Positions 24,702 to 33,587 are shown, counted from the first letter of the stretch. The stretch: 64,000 bases of DNA from Arthrobacter castelli DSM 16402 (GCF_000430705.1 NZ_AUMN01000020.1:1-64000), one strand, 5' to 3'. Numbers and translations: made by a program. The notes: generated by a model from the sequence alone, not told the origin.

Positions 24702-25478
24702 GTGGCTACTGCCATCCTGGAGCAATCCGAACTTGTTTCAACCGAAATCTATCCTGCCGCACCCGGGTTTTTCGGCCCGCGGCCGTCTGTCCTGGTGCTT
24801 CCGGGCGGGGCTTTCCGGGAGCACACCGGGCACGAGGGCGAGGGATATGCCCGCTGGCTCAGCGACATTGGCCTCCACGCTTTTGTGGTCAATTACCGGT
24901 TACTGCCGCACGGGTTTCCTGCTCCGCTGGAGGACGCACGGGCGGGGCTGCATTACATCAGGCACGGTGATCACGGCCTGTCCGTTGATACGGCACGCGT
25001 CGGCGTCATCGGATCCAGCGCGGGTGGACATCTCGCAGGCCTGTTGATGGTCGGCACGGTCTTGTCCATCGAAACTTTGGACGAGGCGCCTCCACGTCCG
25101 GACTTCGCCATTCTCGCCTACGCGGTCGCGGATCTGGATCTGCTGCCCGGCCCGGCCGTCGAAGCATTATTGGGGGAGCGGATCAACCTCAAGGACGAGC
25201 TGTCCCCGGTGCGGCATCTCGATGAACGGGTTTGCCCGGCGTTCGTGTGGGCAACGGCAGAAGATCCTCCCGGGTTTCCCAACGCCCTGGCCTGGGCGAC
25301 TGCGCTGGTTGATGCCAGCGTCGCCGTCGAGCTTCACATCTACCCCCATGGGTGGCACGGGCTCGGCCTGGCCGATGGCCAGGCCTACGGCGATCACGGC
25401 CATACCCACATACCGCACACTGCACAATGGTCCTCGGCGGCCGAGTCCTGGCTCCGCGAGGAGTGCTTCCTTGAGTGA
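24702..25478 (+). CDS. Alpha/beta hydrolase (BD-FAE/carbohydrate-esterase-like)
   Basis: A 258-residue alpha/beta hydrolase. The oxyanion-hole motif is LVLPGGAFREH, the nucleophile elbow is VIGSSAGGHLAGL, and the catalytic His sits in YPHGWHGLGL near the C-terminus. The HGGxxxxH-like start and GxSAGG elbow are those of small esterases that deacylate xylan side chains or other acetyl esters. There is no signal peptide, so it acts in the cytoplasm. The start is GTG at 24702; GGAGG lies somewhat far upstream. A short hemerythrin-like frame begins inside its last codons. Confidence 0.82.
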   Translation: MATAILEQSELVSTEIYPAAPGFFGPRPSVLVLPGGAFREHTGHEGEGYARWLSDIGLHAFVVNYRLLPHGFPAPLEDARAGLHYIRHGDHGLSVDTARVGVIGSSAGGHLAGLLMVGTVLSIETLDEAPPRPDFAILAYAVADLDLLPGPAVEALLGERINLKDELSPVRHLDERVCPAFVWATAEDPPGFPNALAWATALVDASVAVELHIYPHGWHGLGLADGQAYGDHGHTHIPHTAQWSSAAESWLREECFLE

Positions 25479-25593
25479 TAAACGTCTGATCGCCTGGGGC
25501 GACGAACTGCGGGAGGTCCACCGCAAGCTTCGCCAGGCCTCGGACCACTGGCCTGAGGACACAGAGACTCAGCCACCGAGGTGCCAGGAGTAA
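25471..25593 (+). pseudogene. Remnant N-terminus of a hemerythrin-domain protein
   Basis: A TTG at 25471 with GAGGAG six bases upstream opens a 40-codon frame overlapping the esterase stop. It encodes RLIAWGDELREVHRKLRQA, which closely resembles the first helix of actinobacterial hemerythrin (HHE) proteins, where it is followed by about 150 more residues with iron ligands. Here the frame turns into unrelated sequence (ETQPPRCQE) and stops inside the convergent zinc-ribbon gene. It is probably the 5' stub of a gene lost by deletion. Confidence 0.55.
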
Positions 25594-26294
25594 CTGGCCT
25601 CATCCCAGTTGGTGGTGGCTGAGAACCGATAGCCGGACGCCGTGCCGTCGTCGTGTTCTTCATTGACGGCAATGCAGTCATAACTTCCGGTCAGAGCTGT
25701 CAGGTCGTCAGTCGAGCCGCCTGCCATAGGCGTGCACGAGACTTCCACGATTGGACCTGTGAGGATTCCCGTCGCGACGCGTTCTTTGGCATCGTCCAGG
25801 ATCGACTTCTCCATTTCCTCCACAACGAGTTCCCTGTAGACCCGTTCCGCTTGGTCCTCGCGCTTTTGGGCTTCGCGCTTCGCGGCGGCACGTTCGGCTG
25901 CTTCGGCCCGGCGTTCCTCGGCAGCGGCTGCCTCGGCTTTGCGTTTGTCAGCTGCGGCTTCTTGAGCTGCAACCTCGTTATTGTGCTGGATGATGAGACC
26001 GGTGCCGGTTCCTATGCCGCCAAGAACGAGTAAAGCCACCAGCGCCAGCACGATTCTTTTTCGGCCCTTGGAACGTGCGGCGGTTCCGTAAGGGGCGGCG
26101 CAGTGAGGACAGAAGTTGCCATCTGTCCGGGTCTGTACGCTGCACCGCTTGCAAAGCTTGATCGGGGTTTCGGCGGCCTCCGATGCGCCGACAACTGGTG
26201 CGGCCAGTGGAATTTCCGAGGTGGGTGCTTCATTCCACCCGTCTTCCTCCGGAGAAGAAGGGAGAGGAGGGCGCGGTGGTTCGTCGTGAGACAT
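25569..26294 (-). CDS. Zinc-ribbon membrane protein with coiled coil
   Basis: A 241-residue protein of clear architecture but unknown function. A Pro/Glu-rich N-terminus is followed by a zinc ribbon (CKRC then CPHC, residues about 48-66), one membrane helix (VLALVALLVLGGIGTGTGLI), a highly charged Ala/Glu/Lys/Arg coiled coil of about 60 residues, and a C-terminal beta-rich domain with two Cys (VEVSCTP, YDCIAV) that would lie outside the membrane. A smaller relative with the same ribbon-helix layout is encoded 2.2 kb away (28541-28897). It may sense or bind something at the cell surface, but this is a guess. Confidence 0.7.
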   Translation of the reverse strand: MSHDEPPRPPLPSSPEEDGWNEAPTSEIPLAAPVVGASEAAETPIKLCKRCSVQTRTDGNFCPHCAAPYGTAARSKGRKRIVLALVALLVLGGIGTGTGLIIQHNNEVAAQEAAADKRKAEAAAAEERRAEAAERAAAKREAQKREDQAERVYRELVVEEMEKSILDDAKERVATGILTGPIVEVSCTPMAGGSTDDLTALTGSYDCIAVNEEHDDGTASGYRFSATTNWDEASYSWHLGG

Positions 26295-26438
26295 GCGGAA
26301 TGTCCTTCATAGGAGTGCGATAAGTGATTTGGAACTGCCCCGATGCCGGTCGCTTCCCCTCAACCGTTGAAATTGACGACACGATTACGAGTCATCGGTT
26401 CATTCCCCCTGCCAGTTAGTTTATAACAACTGGTACCG

Positions 26439-26984
26439 TCATTTTCCGCCGATGCGAGGCACCCCCAGCCTCCAGGCGGAGAACGCGCATGCCGCCGCGA
26501 AGACGACGTACGCCGCCGCGGCCAGCGGCAATGGCAGCGCCCCGGTGGCGAAGGTAACCAGGGCGGCGAGGAGCGCGTATCCAAGCAGGGCGCCCGATTT
26601 CGTCCGGACTCCGACGAGGAACAGGAAGACGGCATAGAAAGGGCTGAAGCCGGCAATGGACCAACTGAATACGGTGACCAGCACTGCAATCGCAACCAGC
26701 AGTGCCGCGGCCCCGCGATGTTCGCGGATGGACCTGGACACTTCCCAACGGCTGACCATCCACCAAAACGCGAGCGCAAAAAGCGGTGGTGTCGCGGAGC
26801 TGATAAGGATGTACGGGGCGGATGCGATCCATCCTGCCCCGGCCGCTGCCATGATCAAGGATCCGAGCAGGCTCAGAAGCGCGGCGGCGCCCGCCACGAG
26901 CAAAGCGAGGCTGTTGGCGTGTAGTGCGGCCTGTTGACGTTCGACGTCGGATGCTGCGGGCTGAGTGCCTCGAGCGGCGTTCAT
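26439..26984 (-). CDS. Multi-pass membrane protein of unknown function
   Basis: A 181-residue integral membrane protein with five or six predicted helices (for example LALLVAGAAALLSLLGSLIM, PLFALAFWWMV, AALLVAIAVLVTVFSW). No family motif was recognised. The ATG at 26984 follows weak purine-rich sequence and precedes a hydrophilic 20-residue N-terminus (ARGTQPAASDVERQQ), which suits a cytoplasmic start. The 144 bp between it and the zinc-ribbon gene show no element. It is divergent from the YnfA-like gene. Confidence 0.6.
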   Translation of the reverse strand: MNAARGTQPAASDVERQQAALHANSLALLVAGAAALLSLLGSLIMAAAGAGWIASAPYILISSATPPLFALAFWWMVSRWEVSRSIREHRGAAALLVAIAVLVTVFSWSIAGFSPFYAVFLFLVGVRTKSGALLGYALLAALVTFATGALPLPLAAAAYVVFAAACAFSAWRLGVPRIGGK

Positions 26985-27096
26985 TATGCTCGTTTCTTCG
27001 ATAATCAGTTGCCATGGCCATCGTATCGCTGACCGCACCGCCTAACTGCGCATCCGCGTATCCGCCGGTCTGCGAAGAATGCGCGAGACTGGACGC

Positions 27097-27438
27097 ATGA
27101 CCATTCTTAAGCCTGTTGTGTTATTCGCCCTGGCCGCGCTGGCAGAGATCGGCGGCGCCTGGCTGATCTGGCAGTCCGTCCGCGAGGATCGAGCCTGGTG
27201 GTGGGCCGGGCTCGGCGTGATGGCATTGGGACTGTACGGTTTCATCGCAACGCTGCAGCCGGACGCCCACTTTGGACGGATACTCGCCGCCTATGGCGGG
27301 GTGTTCGTGGCAGGCTCGCTGGCGTGGGGCGTCGTCGTCGACGGTTTCCGGCCGGACCGCTGGGACCTCACCGGGGCAGCCATCTGCCTGCTCGGGGTTG
27401 CGGTGATTATGTTCGCTCCCCGGGGCTCGGCGCCGTAG
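27097..27438 (+). CDS. YnfA/UPF0060-family membrane protein
   Basis: A 113-residue protein with four membrane helices, the normal UPF0060 length. The family pattern is clear: [17 protein letters not shown] with Glu in helix 1, the [17 protein letters not shown] segment, [17 protein letters not shown] and [20 protein letters not shown]. The fold resembles small multidrug resistance exporters, and some members have been linked to drug or toxic-ion efflux. Its 3' end overlaps the end of the convergent PAP2 gene by 32 bp, so transcription of the two genes may interfere. Confidence 0.85.
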   Translation: MTILKPVVLFALAALAEIGGAWLIWQSVREDRAWWWAGLGVMALGLYGFIATLQPDAHFGRILAAYGGVFVAGSLAWGVVVDGFRPDRWDLTGAAICLLGVAVIMFAPRGSAP

Positions 27439-28501
27439 CGCCTGCCTCCTGCCGGATGGCACCTGTCCGGCCGATCTCCACATCCAGGGTCGGCCGGCCG
27501 CGGCGCACCGCCAGCCAGGCCAGCCATACTGACAAACCGCCGACGGCGAAGCCGGCGGGCACGTCCACTACGTAGTGCCAGCCGAAGTAGATGGTGGCCA
27601 CACAGGTGAGGACCACGTAAATCCACATGAAGACCCGCACCGGGTTGGGCATCCGCGTCAGGTGGGCAATCAGCGCTGCGGTGAACACCACGGACACGTG
27701 CAGCGATGCGAAGGCGGCGATGCCATGGACCGTCAGAGTGTCATGCGGTCCGGCCAGCACCTCCAGCCGGTTCTCCCATAGCGCGTCCTGCAGCCCTGAT
27801 ACTTCGGTGGGAGGCAGGTCGGCGAACGGTGCAGGGGCAGCATAGATGGGTCCGAGCGCGGGCAGCATGTAGTACGTCGCTGTGCCAAGGATCCAATTGA
27901 AGGACAACGCAGTGGCGTACCAGGCCCCGCGGGCCAAGTCGTTCGCCCAGGCGAGGGAAGCGGCCAGGGTGAGAGGGACGAACAGCATGTAGAACATGTA
28001 GACCAGCGAAAGTATGTGGGCGCTAATGCCGGTTCCGAGCAGCAGGTGCAGTACATCCGCCGGGTGGGCGCCAAAGGCCAGCCAGGAGTCGATGGCGGCC
28101 AGTGCCGGGTCCGTCAGGTGTTCCTGCAGGAATGGCAGGAAGCTCTTCAGGTTCCGGTAGGCCACATAGGCCAGGTAGAACGTTGCCAGACCGGCAGCGA
28201 TAACTGCCAGTCGCGGGCCGGTCCATCGTTCACGCAACACCCCTGCCATGGCCGGGAACCAATTACGGTACCCGGGCCTTCGCCGGATAACCCTGGGGAC
28301 GACGTCGGCCATCATCACGATCGCGATCATCAGCGGGAGCCGCACATAGCTGGGGCCAATGAAGCCGTCCGGATCGCGCACCGGCAACCCGGCAACAATA
28401 GCCGTAATCAGCATCAGCGCCCCGAATGATAGCGTGACGACAAGCGGGACACCGAAAAGCTGGCGCCAGGCTGGACGTGGGCGTCCGAGGTCATTGCTCA
28501 T
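27407..28501 (-). CDS. PAP2-superfamily membrane protein (inositolphosphotransferase-like)
   Basis: A 364-residue membrane protein with about seven to eight helices and the PAP2_3/Aur1-like pattern: the ASLHVS motif supplies one active-site His ([17 protein letters not shown]), and [16 protein letters not shown] supplies the second His/Asp pair. Such proteins transfer or hydrolyse lipid-linked phosphates, for example in phosphoinositol lipid or undecaprenyl phosphate metabolism; actinobacteria use inositol lipids. The C-terminal cytoplasmic tail is charged. The start is ATG at 28501. The end overlaps the convergent YnfA-like gene. Confidence 0.82.
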   Translation of the reverse strand: MSNDLGRPRPAWRQLFGVPLVVTLSFGALMLITAIVAGLPVRDPDGFIGPSYVRLPLMIAIVMMADVVPRVIRRRPGYRNWFPAMAGVLRERWTGPRLAVIAAGLATFYLAYVAYRNLKSFLPFLQEHLTDPALAAIDSWLAFGAHPADVLHLLLGTGISAHILSLVYMFYMLFVPLTLAASLAWANDLARGAWYATALSFNWILGTATYYMLPALGPIYAAPAPFADLPPTEVSGLQDALWENRLEVLAGPHDTLTVHGIAAFASLHVSVVFTAALIAHLTRMPNPVRVFMWIYVVLTCVATIYFGWHYVVDVPAGFAVGGLSVWLAWLAVRRGRPTLDVEIGRTGAIRQEAGATAPSPGERT

Positions 28502-28540
28502 CAGTCATTTGTACCGCATTTACCACCCGGAACCCCGAAT

Positions 28541-28897
28541 TTAACCTGAGAGTCTCATCAAGACGGTCTGGGCAGAGGTTGTTTGTACGCCCTGTCCGGC
28601 GGTCCCGACGCTCATTTCACTGTTGTAAGCGGTGATCATGGCCCCGGCGGCGATCAGGCCGGCAATGATGAGTGCCGCCAGCGCGACAGTCCTCCACAGC
28701 CGCTGGAATGGCGTCCTGCTCCGGTATCGTGCCGCACACTGCGGGCAGAACTCGTCGTGCGTCCGGGTGACTGCGCGGCACCGGCCGCATGCCTTCCGGG
28801 GAGCCTCGGACACCGGGGCGGCCGGGCTGGATACATCGATGGCGGGCAGTTCGACGGTGGGCGGATCGTCCTCGTAATCCGGGAAGTAGGTAGGCAT
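28541..28897 (-). CDS. Small zinc-ribbon single-helix membrane protein
   Basis: A 118-residue protein: acidic N-terminus (FPDYEDDPPTVELPAID), zinc ribbon CGRC then CPQC (residues about 37-54), and one membrane helix (VALAALIIAGLIAAGAM) with a short external tail. The ribbon sequence TRTHDEFCPQCAARYR is clearly related to TRTDGNFCPHCAAPY in the larger protein at 25569-26294, so the two are paralogues. It lacks the coiled coil and C-terminal domain of that protein. The function is unknown. The following 236 bp, up to the racemase gene, hold nothing recognisable. Confidence 0.6.
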   Translation of the reverse strand: MPTYFPDYEDDPPTVELPAIDVSSPAAPVSEAPRKACGRCRAVTRTHDEFCPQCAARYRSRTPFQRLWRTVALAALIIAGLIAAGAMITAYNSEMSVGTAGQGVQTTSAQTVLMRLSG

Positions 28898-29133
28898 AGG
28901 GGTCCCCTGGGAATGCTAAGAAATGAGTGAATGGAGCGAAGCTGCCAGACCTGGACAGCCCACGGCGTGGAGTCAGAATTTCGACGCCCGGTACTGCGCT
29001 TTATGCTTCGCTGAATCATTTTTAGCAGCACATGCATCAGGTACGGAAGACCTGTGAGATCCCTGAAGGGCAAGTGTGCTGGAAATCATACAATCGTGTT
29101 AGTCCGAGGCCTCGAGGAGCCCGGCCTGAGCGC

Positions 29134-29856
29134 TCAGCTGCGGGGAGGCCAGTTCTTGAAATTCTTGGGCCGCGGGGGAGCGAAGGTGCGGATTTTCGAC
29201 GTCGACAATCCCAGCCGCACCAACGATTCGGCAATGGTGACGGCGGCCGTCACGCCGTCGACCACCGGCACCCCGGTGCGTTCGACGACGCGTTCGTTCA
29301 GCCCCGCCATCCCGCCGCAGCCCAGGCAGACCACCTCGGCCTTGTCGGTCTCGACGGCGCGGGCAGACTCGGCTGCGATCGCTTCCACCGTGGCGTCCGG
29401 ATCGCGTTCGAGTTCCAGTACTCCCAGCCCGCTCGCGCGGACGGAGGCGCACCGTTCATAGAGACCGGCGAGCTTGAGCCGGTCCTCGATCAGAGGAACG
29501 GTCCGGTCCAACGTGGTGACCACTGAGTATTTATGGCCGAGGAACTGCGCGGTGCTGGCCGCCGCCTCGGTAATGTCCACCACAGGCACGTTGAGCAGTT
29601 CCTGCAGTCCCTCCCGGCCGTGCTCTCCGTATCCGGCCTGGATGACGGCGTCGAAATCGCCTTCATAGGAGCGCACTGTTTCCATCACAGCGATGGCCGC
29701 CAGATAGCTCTCATAGTTACCCTCCACGGAGTCCGCGCCGAAGATCGGGCTCAGCGGAACGATTTCGGTTCCCGGCGCGGCGACCGATGCCGCCTGCTCT
29801 CCGATAGCTTCGGTCATCGCGTCGGTGGTGTTGACGTTGACAACAAGGATCCGCAC
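29134..29856 (-). CDS. Asp/Glu/hydantoin racemase family protein
   Basis: A 240-residue two-domain racemase. The first catalytic Cys is replaced or shifted: VNVNTTDAMTEAI opens domain 1, and the C-terminal half has VVCLGCGGMAGL with a Cys in the expected position. The GIPVVDGVTAAVTIAE-like end (GVPVVDGVTAAVTIAESL) is typical of hydantoin racemases. It probably interconverts enantiomers of hydantoins or allantoin, so that both can be used. It lies 20 bp downstream of the NCS1 transporter gene in the same direction, which supports a nucleobase or hydantoin substrate. Confidence 0.82.
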   Translation of the reverse strand: MRILVVNVNTTDAMTEAIGEQAASVAAPGTEIVPLSPIFGADSVEGNYESYLAAIAVMETVRSYEGDFDAVIQAGYGEHGREGLQELLNVPVVDITEAAASTAQFLGHKYSVVTTLDRTVPLIEDRLKLAGLYERCASVRASGLGVLELERDPDATVEAIAAESARAVETDKAEVVCLGCGGMAGLNERVVERTGVPVVDGVTAAVTIAESLVRLGLSTSKIRTFAPPRPKNFKNWPPRS

Positions 29857-29876
29857 TTGCGCAGACCTCCTCAGAG

Positions 29877-31352
29877 TTATTCGCTCGGAACGGCGATGGA
29901 CTCGCCGTCGACGTCGGTAAACGTACGGTCACGGTCGGCCACTATCAAGTAGAACACCAAGGCGAGGCCGGCACCGATAAACCAGGAGAACCCGGAGAGG
30001 GCGGCGAACACCGGCACCAGCGCCAGCACAATGGCGATGATCGCGGCCGGCACCAAGGCGAGGATGGCGCGCCGATTGTATCCGGAACGGTAGTGGTAAT
30101 CGCTCTCGGGATCCTCGGTATACAAGGCCGGGATGTTGACCTTGGACCTGCGCAGCAGCCAGTAGTCGGCGATGATGACACCGAAGACCGGGCCGAGGGC
30201 GGCTCCGAGGCCGCTAAGGAAGTACTGGATGACGACCGCTGAGTCGTACAGGTTCCACGGCGTGATGACTGCGCCGATGATGGCCGTGACCAGACCGGCG
30301 CGGCGGAAGTTCAACTTGCGGGGGAAGAGGTTGGCCAGCATGTAGATGGGGGCGACGAAATTCGCCAGCAGGTTGACAGCAATGGTGACCAGGATCAGGG
30401 CCACGCAAGCGACCACCAGCAGGAAGGTGTTGGGGATCGTCTGCACGATGTCGGAAGGGCTGGTGACGATATTGCCGTTTATCTCGAACTGTGCGCCGGC
30501 CATGACCACGACGATCCCGGCGAAGAAGAGCATATTGATCGGGATGCCGACGAGATTGCCCTTGACGATGGCTGCCTTGCTCTTCGCCGAGCGGGTGAAA
30601 TCGCAGACGTTGAGGACGAAGGTGCCGTAAATGACGACCCAGAGCGCGGCGCCTTGGAAAATTTCGAGCCACATCTTGCCACCGGTGAGGCTCTTGTCAG
30701 TGGACAGCGCGATACTGCCGCCAGCTTCGAAGAATTTCCACCCGGCAATGGCGAGCATGGTGGTCAGGATGGTCGGACCGACGTACGCCATGTACTTGCG
30801 GATCATGCCCATGCCATAACTGACAATGATGACCTGGACTATCCAGAGGCAGATAAAGGAGATCCAGCCCAGCAGGGGAAGGCCGAGCAGCGACGTGTTG
30901 GTCAGCGATTCCAGCGACGGGAAGAGGGCTATCAGCAACACATTAAGTACGAGGGCGGCCAAATAGGTCTGGATGCCGAACCAGACGATCGCCACACCGC
31001 CGCGCACCACGGCGGCTATCTGTGCGCCGCTGATGCCGAATGCGATGCGGCTCATGACCGGAAACGGCACGCCGGTCTTCTCTCCCATGAAACCGGAGAG
31101 GGTCAGCAGCAGGAAGATCATCGCCGACCCGAGCAGGAACGTCAGCATAATCTGCCAGACTCCCAATCCCAGCGCAAACAGTCCGATGGCGAAGGCGTAG
31201 TTGGCGAGGCTGTGCACATCGTTGGCCCACAACGTGAAGATGTTGTAAGTGCCCCAACGGCGCCCGGCGCGCTGGGTGGGGGCAAGGTCGTAGTTGTACA
31301 AGCGAGGGCTGATCTGTACATCCGTCGACTGCGCCGGGTTGAATGTCATCAT
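29877..31352 (-). CDS. NCS1-family nucleobase/hydantoin/allantoin transporter
   Basis: A 491-residue transporter with 12 helices. NCS1 hallmarks are present: LYNYDLAPTQRAGRRWGTYNIFTLWANDVHS at the N-terminus (given here only as the conserved start), GVPFPVMSRIAFGISGAQIAAV in helix 3 region and GVIIADYWLLRRSKVNIPALY near the C-terminus. These proteins import hydantoins, allantoin, uracil or related compounds with Na+ or H+. The neighbouring racemase favours a hydantoin or allantoin. Upstream, GTTTCA and TGGAAC around a TATCA spacer (31367-31383) is a possible regulator site, but no regulator gene is adjacent. Confidence 0.9.
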   Translation of the reverse strand: MMTFNPAQSTDVQISPRLYNYDLAPTQRAGRRWGTYNIFTLWANDVHSLANYAFAIGLFALGLGVWQIMLTFLLGSAMIFLLLTLSGFMGEKTGVPFPVMSRIAFGISGAQIAAVVRGGVAIVWFGIQTYLAALVLNVLLIALFPSLESLTNTSLLGLPLLGWISFICLWIVQVIIVSYGMGMIRKYMAYVGPTILTTMLAIAGWKFFEAGGSIALSTDKSLTGGKMWLEIFQGAALWVVIYGTFVLNVCDFTRSAKSKAAIVKGNLVGIPINMLFFAGIVVVMAGAQFEINGNIVTSPSDIVQTIPNTFLLVVACVALILVTIAVNLLANFVAPIYMLANLFPRKLNFRRAGLVTAIIGAVITPWNLYDSAVVIQYFLSGLGAALGPVFGVIIADYWLLRRSKVNIPALYTEDPESDYHYRSGYNRRAILALVPAAIIAIVLALVPVFAALSGFSWFIGAGLALVFYLIVADRDRTFTDVDGESIAVPSE

Positions 31353-31501
31353 TGAACGAACCTATAGTTTCATATCATGGAACTGAATTTCCGGTAATAG
31401 AAATTTAGCGTACGCGTGAGCTGGTTCACCGTCAACCATTACGGCAGCGGCACCTTCCATTGCGTGACTGGTGAGCCTGCTGGTAAAGCTGATGCCATTC
31501 A

Positions 31502-31521
31502 CCCCGGCCCTCAGGCCGGGG
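31502..31521 (+). other. GC-rich hairpin in the leader of the universal stress protein gene
   Basis: CCCCGGCC and GGCCGGGG form a perfect 8-bp stem around a CTCA loop. The hairpin ends 25 bp before the ATG and 11 bp before AAGGG of the ribosome binding site. It could stabilise the mRNA, act as an attenuator, or be a relic of an IS200/IS605-type element end, which often carries such a hairpin; no transposase sequence is visible nearby. Confidence 0.55.
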
Positions 31522-31546
31522 AACTACACAAGAAGGGTCCGCACAT

Positions 31547-32416
31547 ATGCGCTACATCGTTGGCTACACCCCCGACTCCCGGGGCGAGGACGCCCTGGCG
31601 CTGGCCGCGTCGCTTGCCCGTAATCCAGGCGCCGAGCTGGAGCTGGTCCACGTACTGGATGGGCCCGAACCCGGTGAAGCGTCGTCCGGCCCTGAGTCAA
31701 CAGTGCAACAGATCCGCGCGGGCCGGGCAGAGAGCTGGCTGAACGAAGCCGTGGAATCATTTCCCCACGACGTCCCCGTTTCAACGCAGGTGCGCTACGC
31801 GCCGTCGTTTGCTGAAGGATTGATTGAGGCGGCCGAGGAGGCAGCCGCAAAGCTGATTGTGGTTGGAGCGGCGCGTAACGGATTGTTCGGTTACTTCACC
31901 GTCGGATCGGTGGCCAGTGCACTGCTGCACGCATCGACCGTGCCATTGGCCCTGGTGCCCTCTGGCTATCACGCGCCCGAAAGCATCGGCCGGATTACCT
32001 GCGCGATCGGCACCCGTCCTGGCGCGGAAGCGCTGTTCGATGTCGCAATTGATGCCGCTTCCCGTCGTCGGATCCCGCTGCGGCTGATCTCCCTGCTGGC
32101 CTTGGATGCCCATGACGATGACGAGGGGCAGCGGGCCGCCGAACAAGCCGGTGCCCACGCGCAGCACGTGCTGGAACAGGCTGGTGAAAAGTCCGACGGC
32201 CGACTGCAGCTCAGTGCCAAGGTGGCACGGGGCAAGTCCATCGAGGACGCGATCGAAGACCTCGAGTGGAACGACGACGAGATGGTGCTGATCGGCTCCA
32301 GCAGGCTCGCCCAGCGCCGCCAACTGTTCCTGGGAGCGACGGCGAACAAGATGCTGCGTTCCCTGCCCGTGCCCATGGTGGTCGTCCCGCGCGACTACGT
32401 GTCGCTGGACGACTGA
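31547..32416 (+). CDS. Tandem universal stress protein
   Basis: A 289-residue protein made of two UspA domains. Domain 1 (residues 1-145) starts MRYIVGYTPDSRGEDALALA and ends with IVVGAARNGLFGYFTVGSVASALLH (shown only as motif), the ATP-binding GxxGxxxxGSVA pattern. Domain 2 ends LIGSSRLAQRRQLFLGATANKML then PVPMVVVPRDY. Such proteins bind ATP and help cells survive starvation, hypoxia or oxidative stress. AAGGG at 31533-31537 supports the start. The stop lies inside a perfect palindrome shared with the convergent gene. Confidence 0.9.
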   Translation: MRYIVGYTPDSRGEDALALAASLARNPGAELELVHVLDGPEPGEASSGPESTVQQIRAGRAESWLNEAVESFPHDVPVSTQVRYAPSFAEGLIEAAEEAAAKLIVVGAARNGLFGYFTVGSVASALLHASTVPLALVPSGYHAPESIGRITCAIGTRPGAEALFDVAIDAASRRRIPLRLISLLALDAHDDDEGQRAAEQAGAHAQHVLEQAGEKSDGRLQLSAKVARGKSIEDAIEDLEWNDDEMVLIGSSRLAQRRQLFLGATANKMLRSLPVPMVVVPRDYVSLDD

Positions 32417-32433
32417 GCCCGGGTCAGTCGTCC
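32407..32433. terminator. Bidirectional hairpin across two convergent stop codons
   Basis: GGACGACTGA (32407-32416) and TCAGTCGTCC (32424-32433) form a perfect 10-bp stem with loop GCCCGGG. Each arm contains the last codons and TGA stop of one gene, so both proteins end in Asp-Asp. The hairpin can terminate transcription from both sides. Confidence 0.7.
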
Positions 32434-33587
32434 TGCCGGGCTTCGTACCGCTCGATCTCCCGGCGCCCATAGGTCGCCTGCCGGATAGCACGATCGTCTT
32501 CGAAGCTGGAGCCGAGGGCGCCCGCAATCGTGCCCATCGACGTCGAGAGCCAGGCCAAGGAGATGTAGCTGAACAGGTCCACCGGTTGTCCCAGCGTCTT
32601 TTCGAAGTAGCCGGGTGGAATGATGGCCAGGCCGGCCAGCAGGGTCAGCACGAACAGCAGCACGTAAAAGAAGCCGACGCCGACTCCGACCGAAAGCACA
32701 GTTGCCCCGTTGTACATGCGCGAATCCCGTTTCCACGCCGCGTTCTTCGGTTTCTCCCACATATCGTTGTAGGAGATCAGCCAGGTAATCATGGCGGCGA
32801 CGGCGATAACAGTGACTGAGGCTTGCCGCGCCACGGTGAGCGAGTTCGCCATCATCCAAATGCTTGAGTAGAAGATGCCGAAGGCCGAGGTTGCTGCCGC
32901 GGCGGCGAAGGCGCTGGACAGGCTGGGCACCAGGCGCCACGGGCGGTTGATCCGGATCATCCCCAGCAGCATCCTGACCATTCCGGTGGCACCTGTCAGG
33001 CGCAAGGATGAGGTTGTGCCGTCTTTCCGGTCCGTGCTGGTCTTCCGTTGAGGCGATGTGGTGCCCGCCCCGAGTTTCTTGAGGGGCCGCTGGCCGCCCG
33101 TCTCGGTGCGTTCCGGCTGCAGCTCGTCAGGCACCAGCACGCGGCCCACCCGGACTATGGCGGTCAGCACATGGTGGCGCAGCCGGACCGGTCCAAGTGC
33201 AGGTAGTGCCACCAAGGCTGCCTCGTGATCGAGATTCGCCTCACTGATCACCAGCTCATTGTCGATTCGCCGGCTCAATTCACTGAGGCAGATCAACAGA
33301 TCCCAGCCGTGCTCCCGCTTGATCCGGTCGCTGTGCTTCCAGACCAGCAGGCGCCCGTCGCCGTCCAGCGGCAGGGATTCGGAATGGAAATCAACCGTCC
33401 ACTGGACTTGATCGCTCACTCTCTCTTCCAGCACTGCCGTCAGATCGTCAACGATGTTCGCCGCGATATCAGTGGGCAGGCCAGGGTCGGTCACGAGACC
33501 GAGTGTGATTTTGTGCAAGTGGCGCGCGGCTTCCTGTTCATATGTGTTGGTAAAGGCCCGGGGCTGCCCCAGCATGCTCCGGGCCAT
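32424..33587 (-). CDS. Actinobacterial membrane protein of unknown function
   Basis: About 387 residues. The N-terminal soluble half starts with ITLGLVTDPGLPTDIAANI and continues WDLLICLSELSRRIDNELVI and AALVALPALGPVRLRHHV, a pattern seen in a conserved actinobacterial family sometimes mislabelled as methylene-tetrahydrofolate dehydrogenase. The C-terminal half has four or five membrane helices (SSAFAAAAATSAFGIFYSS, TVIAVAAMITWLISY, VLLFVLTLLAGLAIIPP). It appears to link a sensor-like domain to the membrane. The start is uncertain: the ATG at 33587 is chosen because the frame further upstream has unconvincing sequence. The last codons form the palindrome with the stress protein gene. Confidence 0.6.
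   Translation of the reverse strand: MARSMLGQPRAFTNTYEQEAARHLHKITLGLVTDPGLPTDIAANIVDDLTAVLEERVSDQVQWTVDFHSESLPLDGDGRLLVWKHSDRIKREHGWDLLICLSELSRRIDNELVISEANLDHEAALVALPALGPVRLRHHVLTAIVRVGRVLVPDELQPERTETGGQRPLKKLGAGTTSPQRKTSTDRKDGTTSSLRLTGATGMVRMLLGMIRINRPWRLVPSLSSAFAAAAATSAFGIFYSSIWMMANSLTVARQASVTVIAVAAMITWLISYNDMWEKPKNAAWKRDSRMYNGATVLSVGVGVGFFYVLLFVLTLLAGLAIIPPGYFEKTLGQPVDLFSYISLAWLSTSMGTIAGALGSSFEDDRAIRQATYGRREIERYEARQDD

Noticed and set aside
31502-31521. Firm call of an IS200/IS605 end at the hairpin before the stress protein gene
   Set aside because: The hairpin resembles such ends, but no tnpA or tnpB remnant or second end was found nearby.
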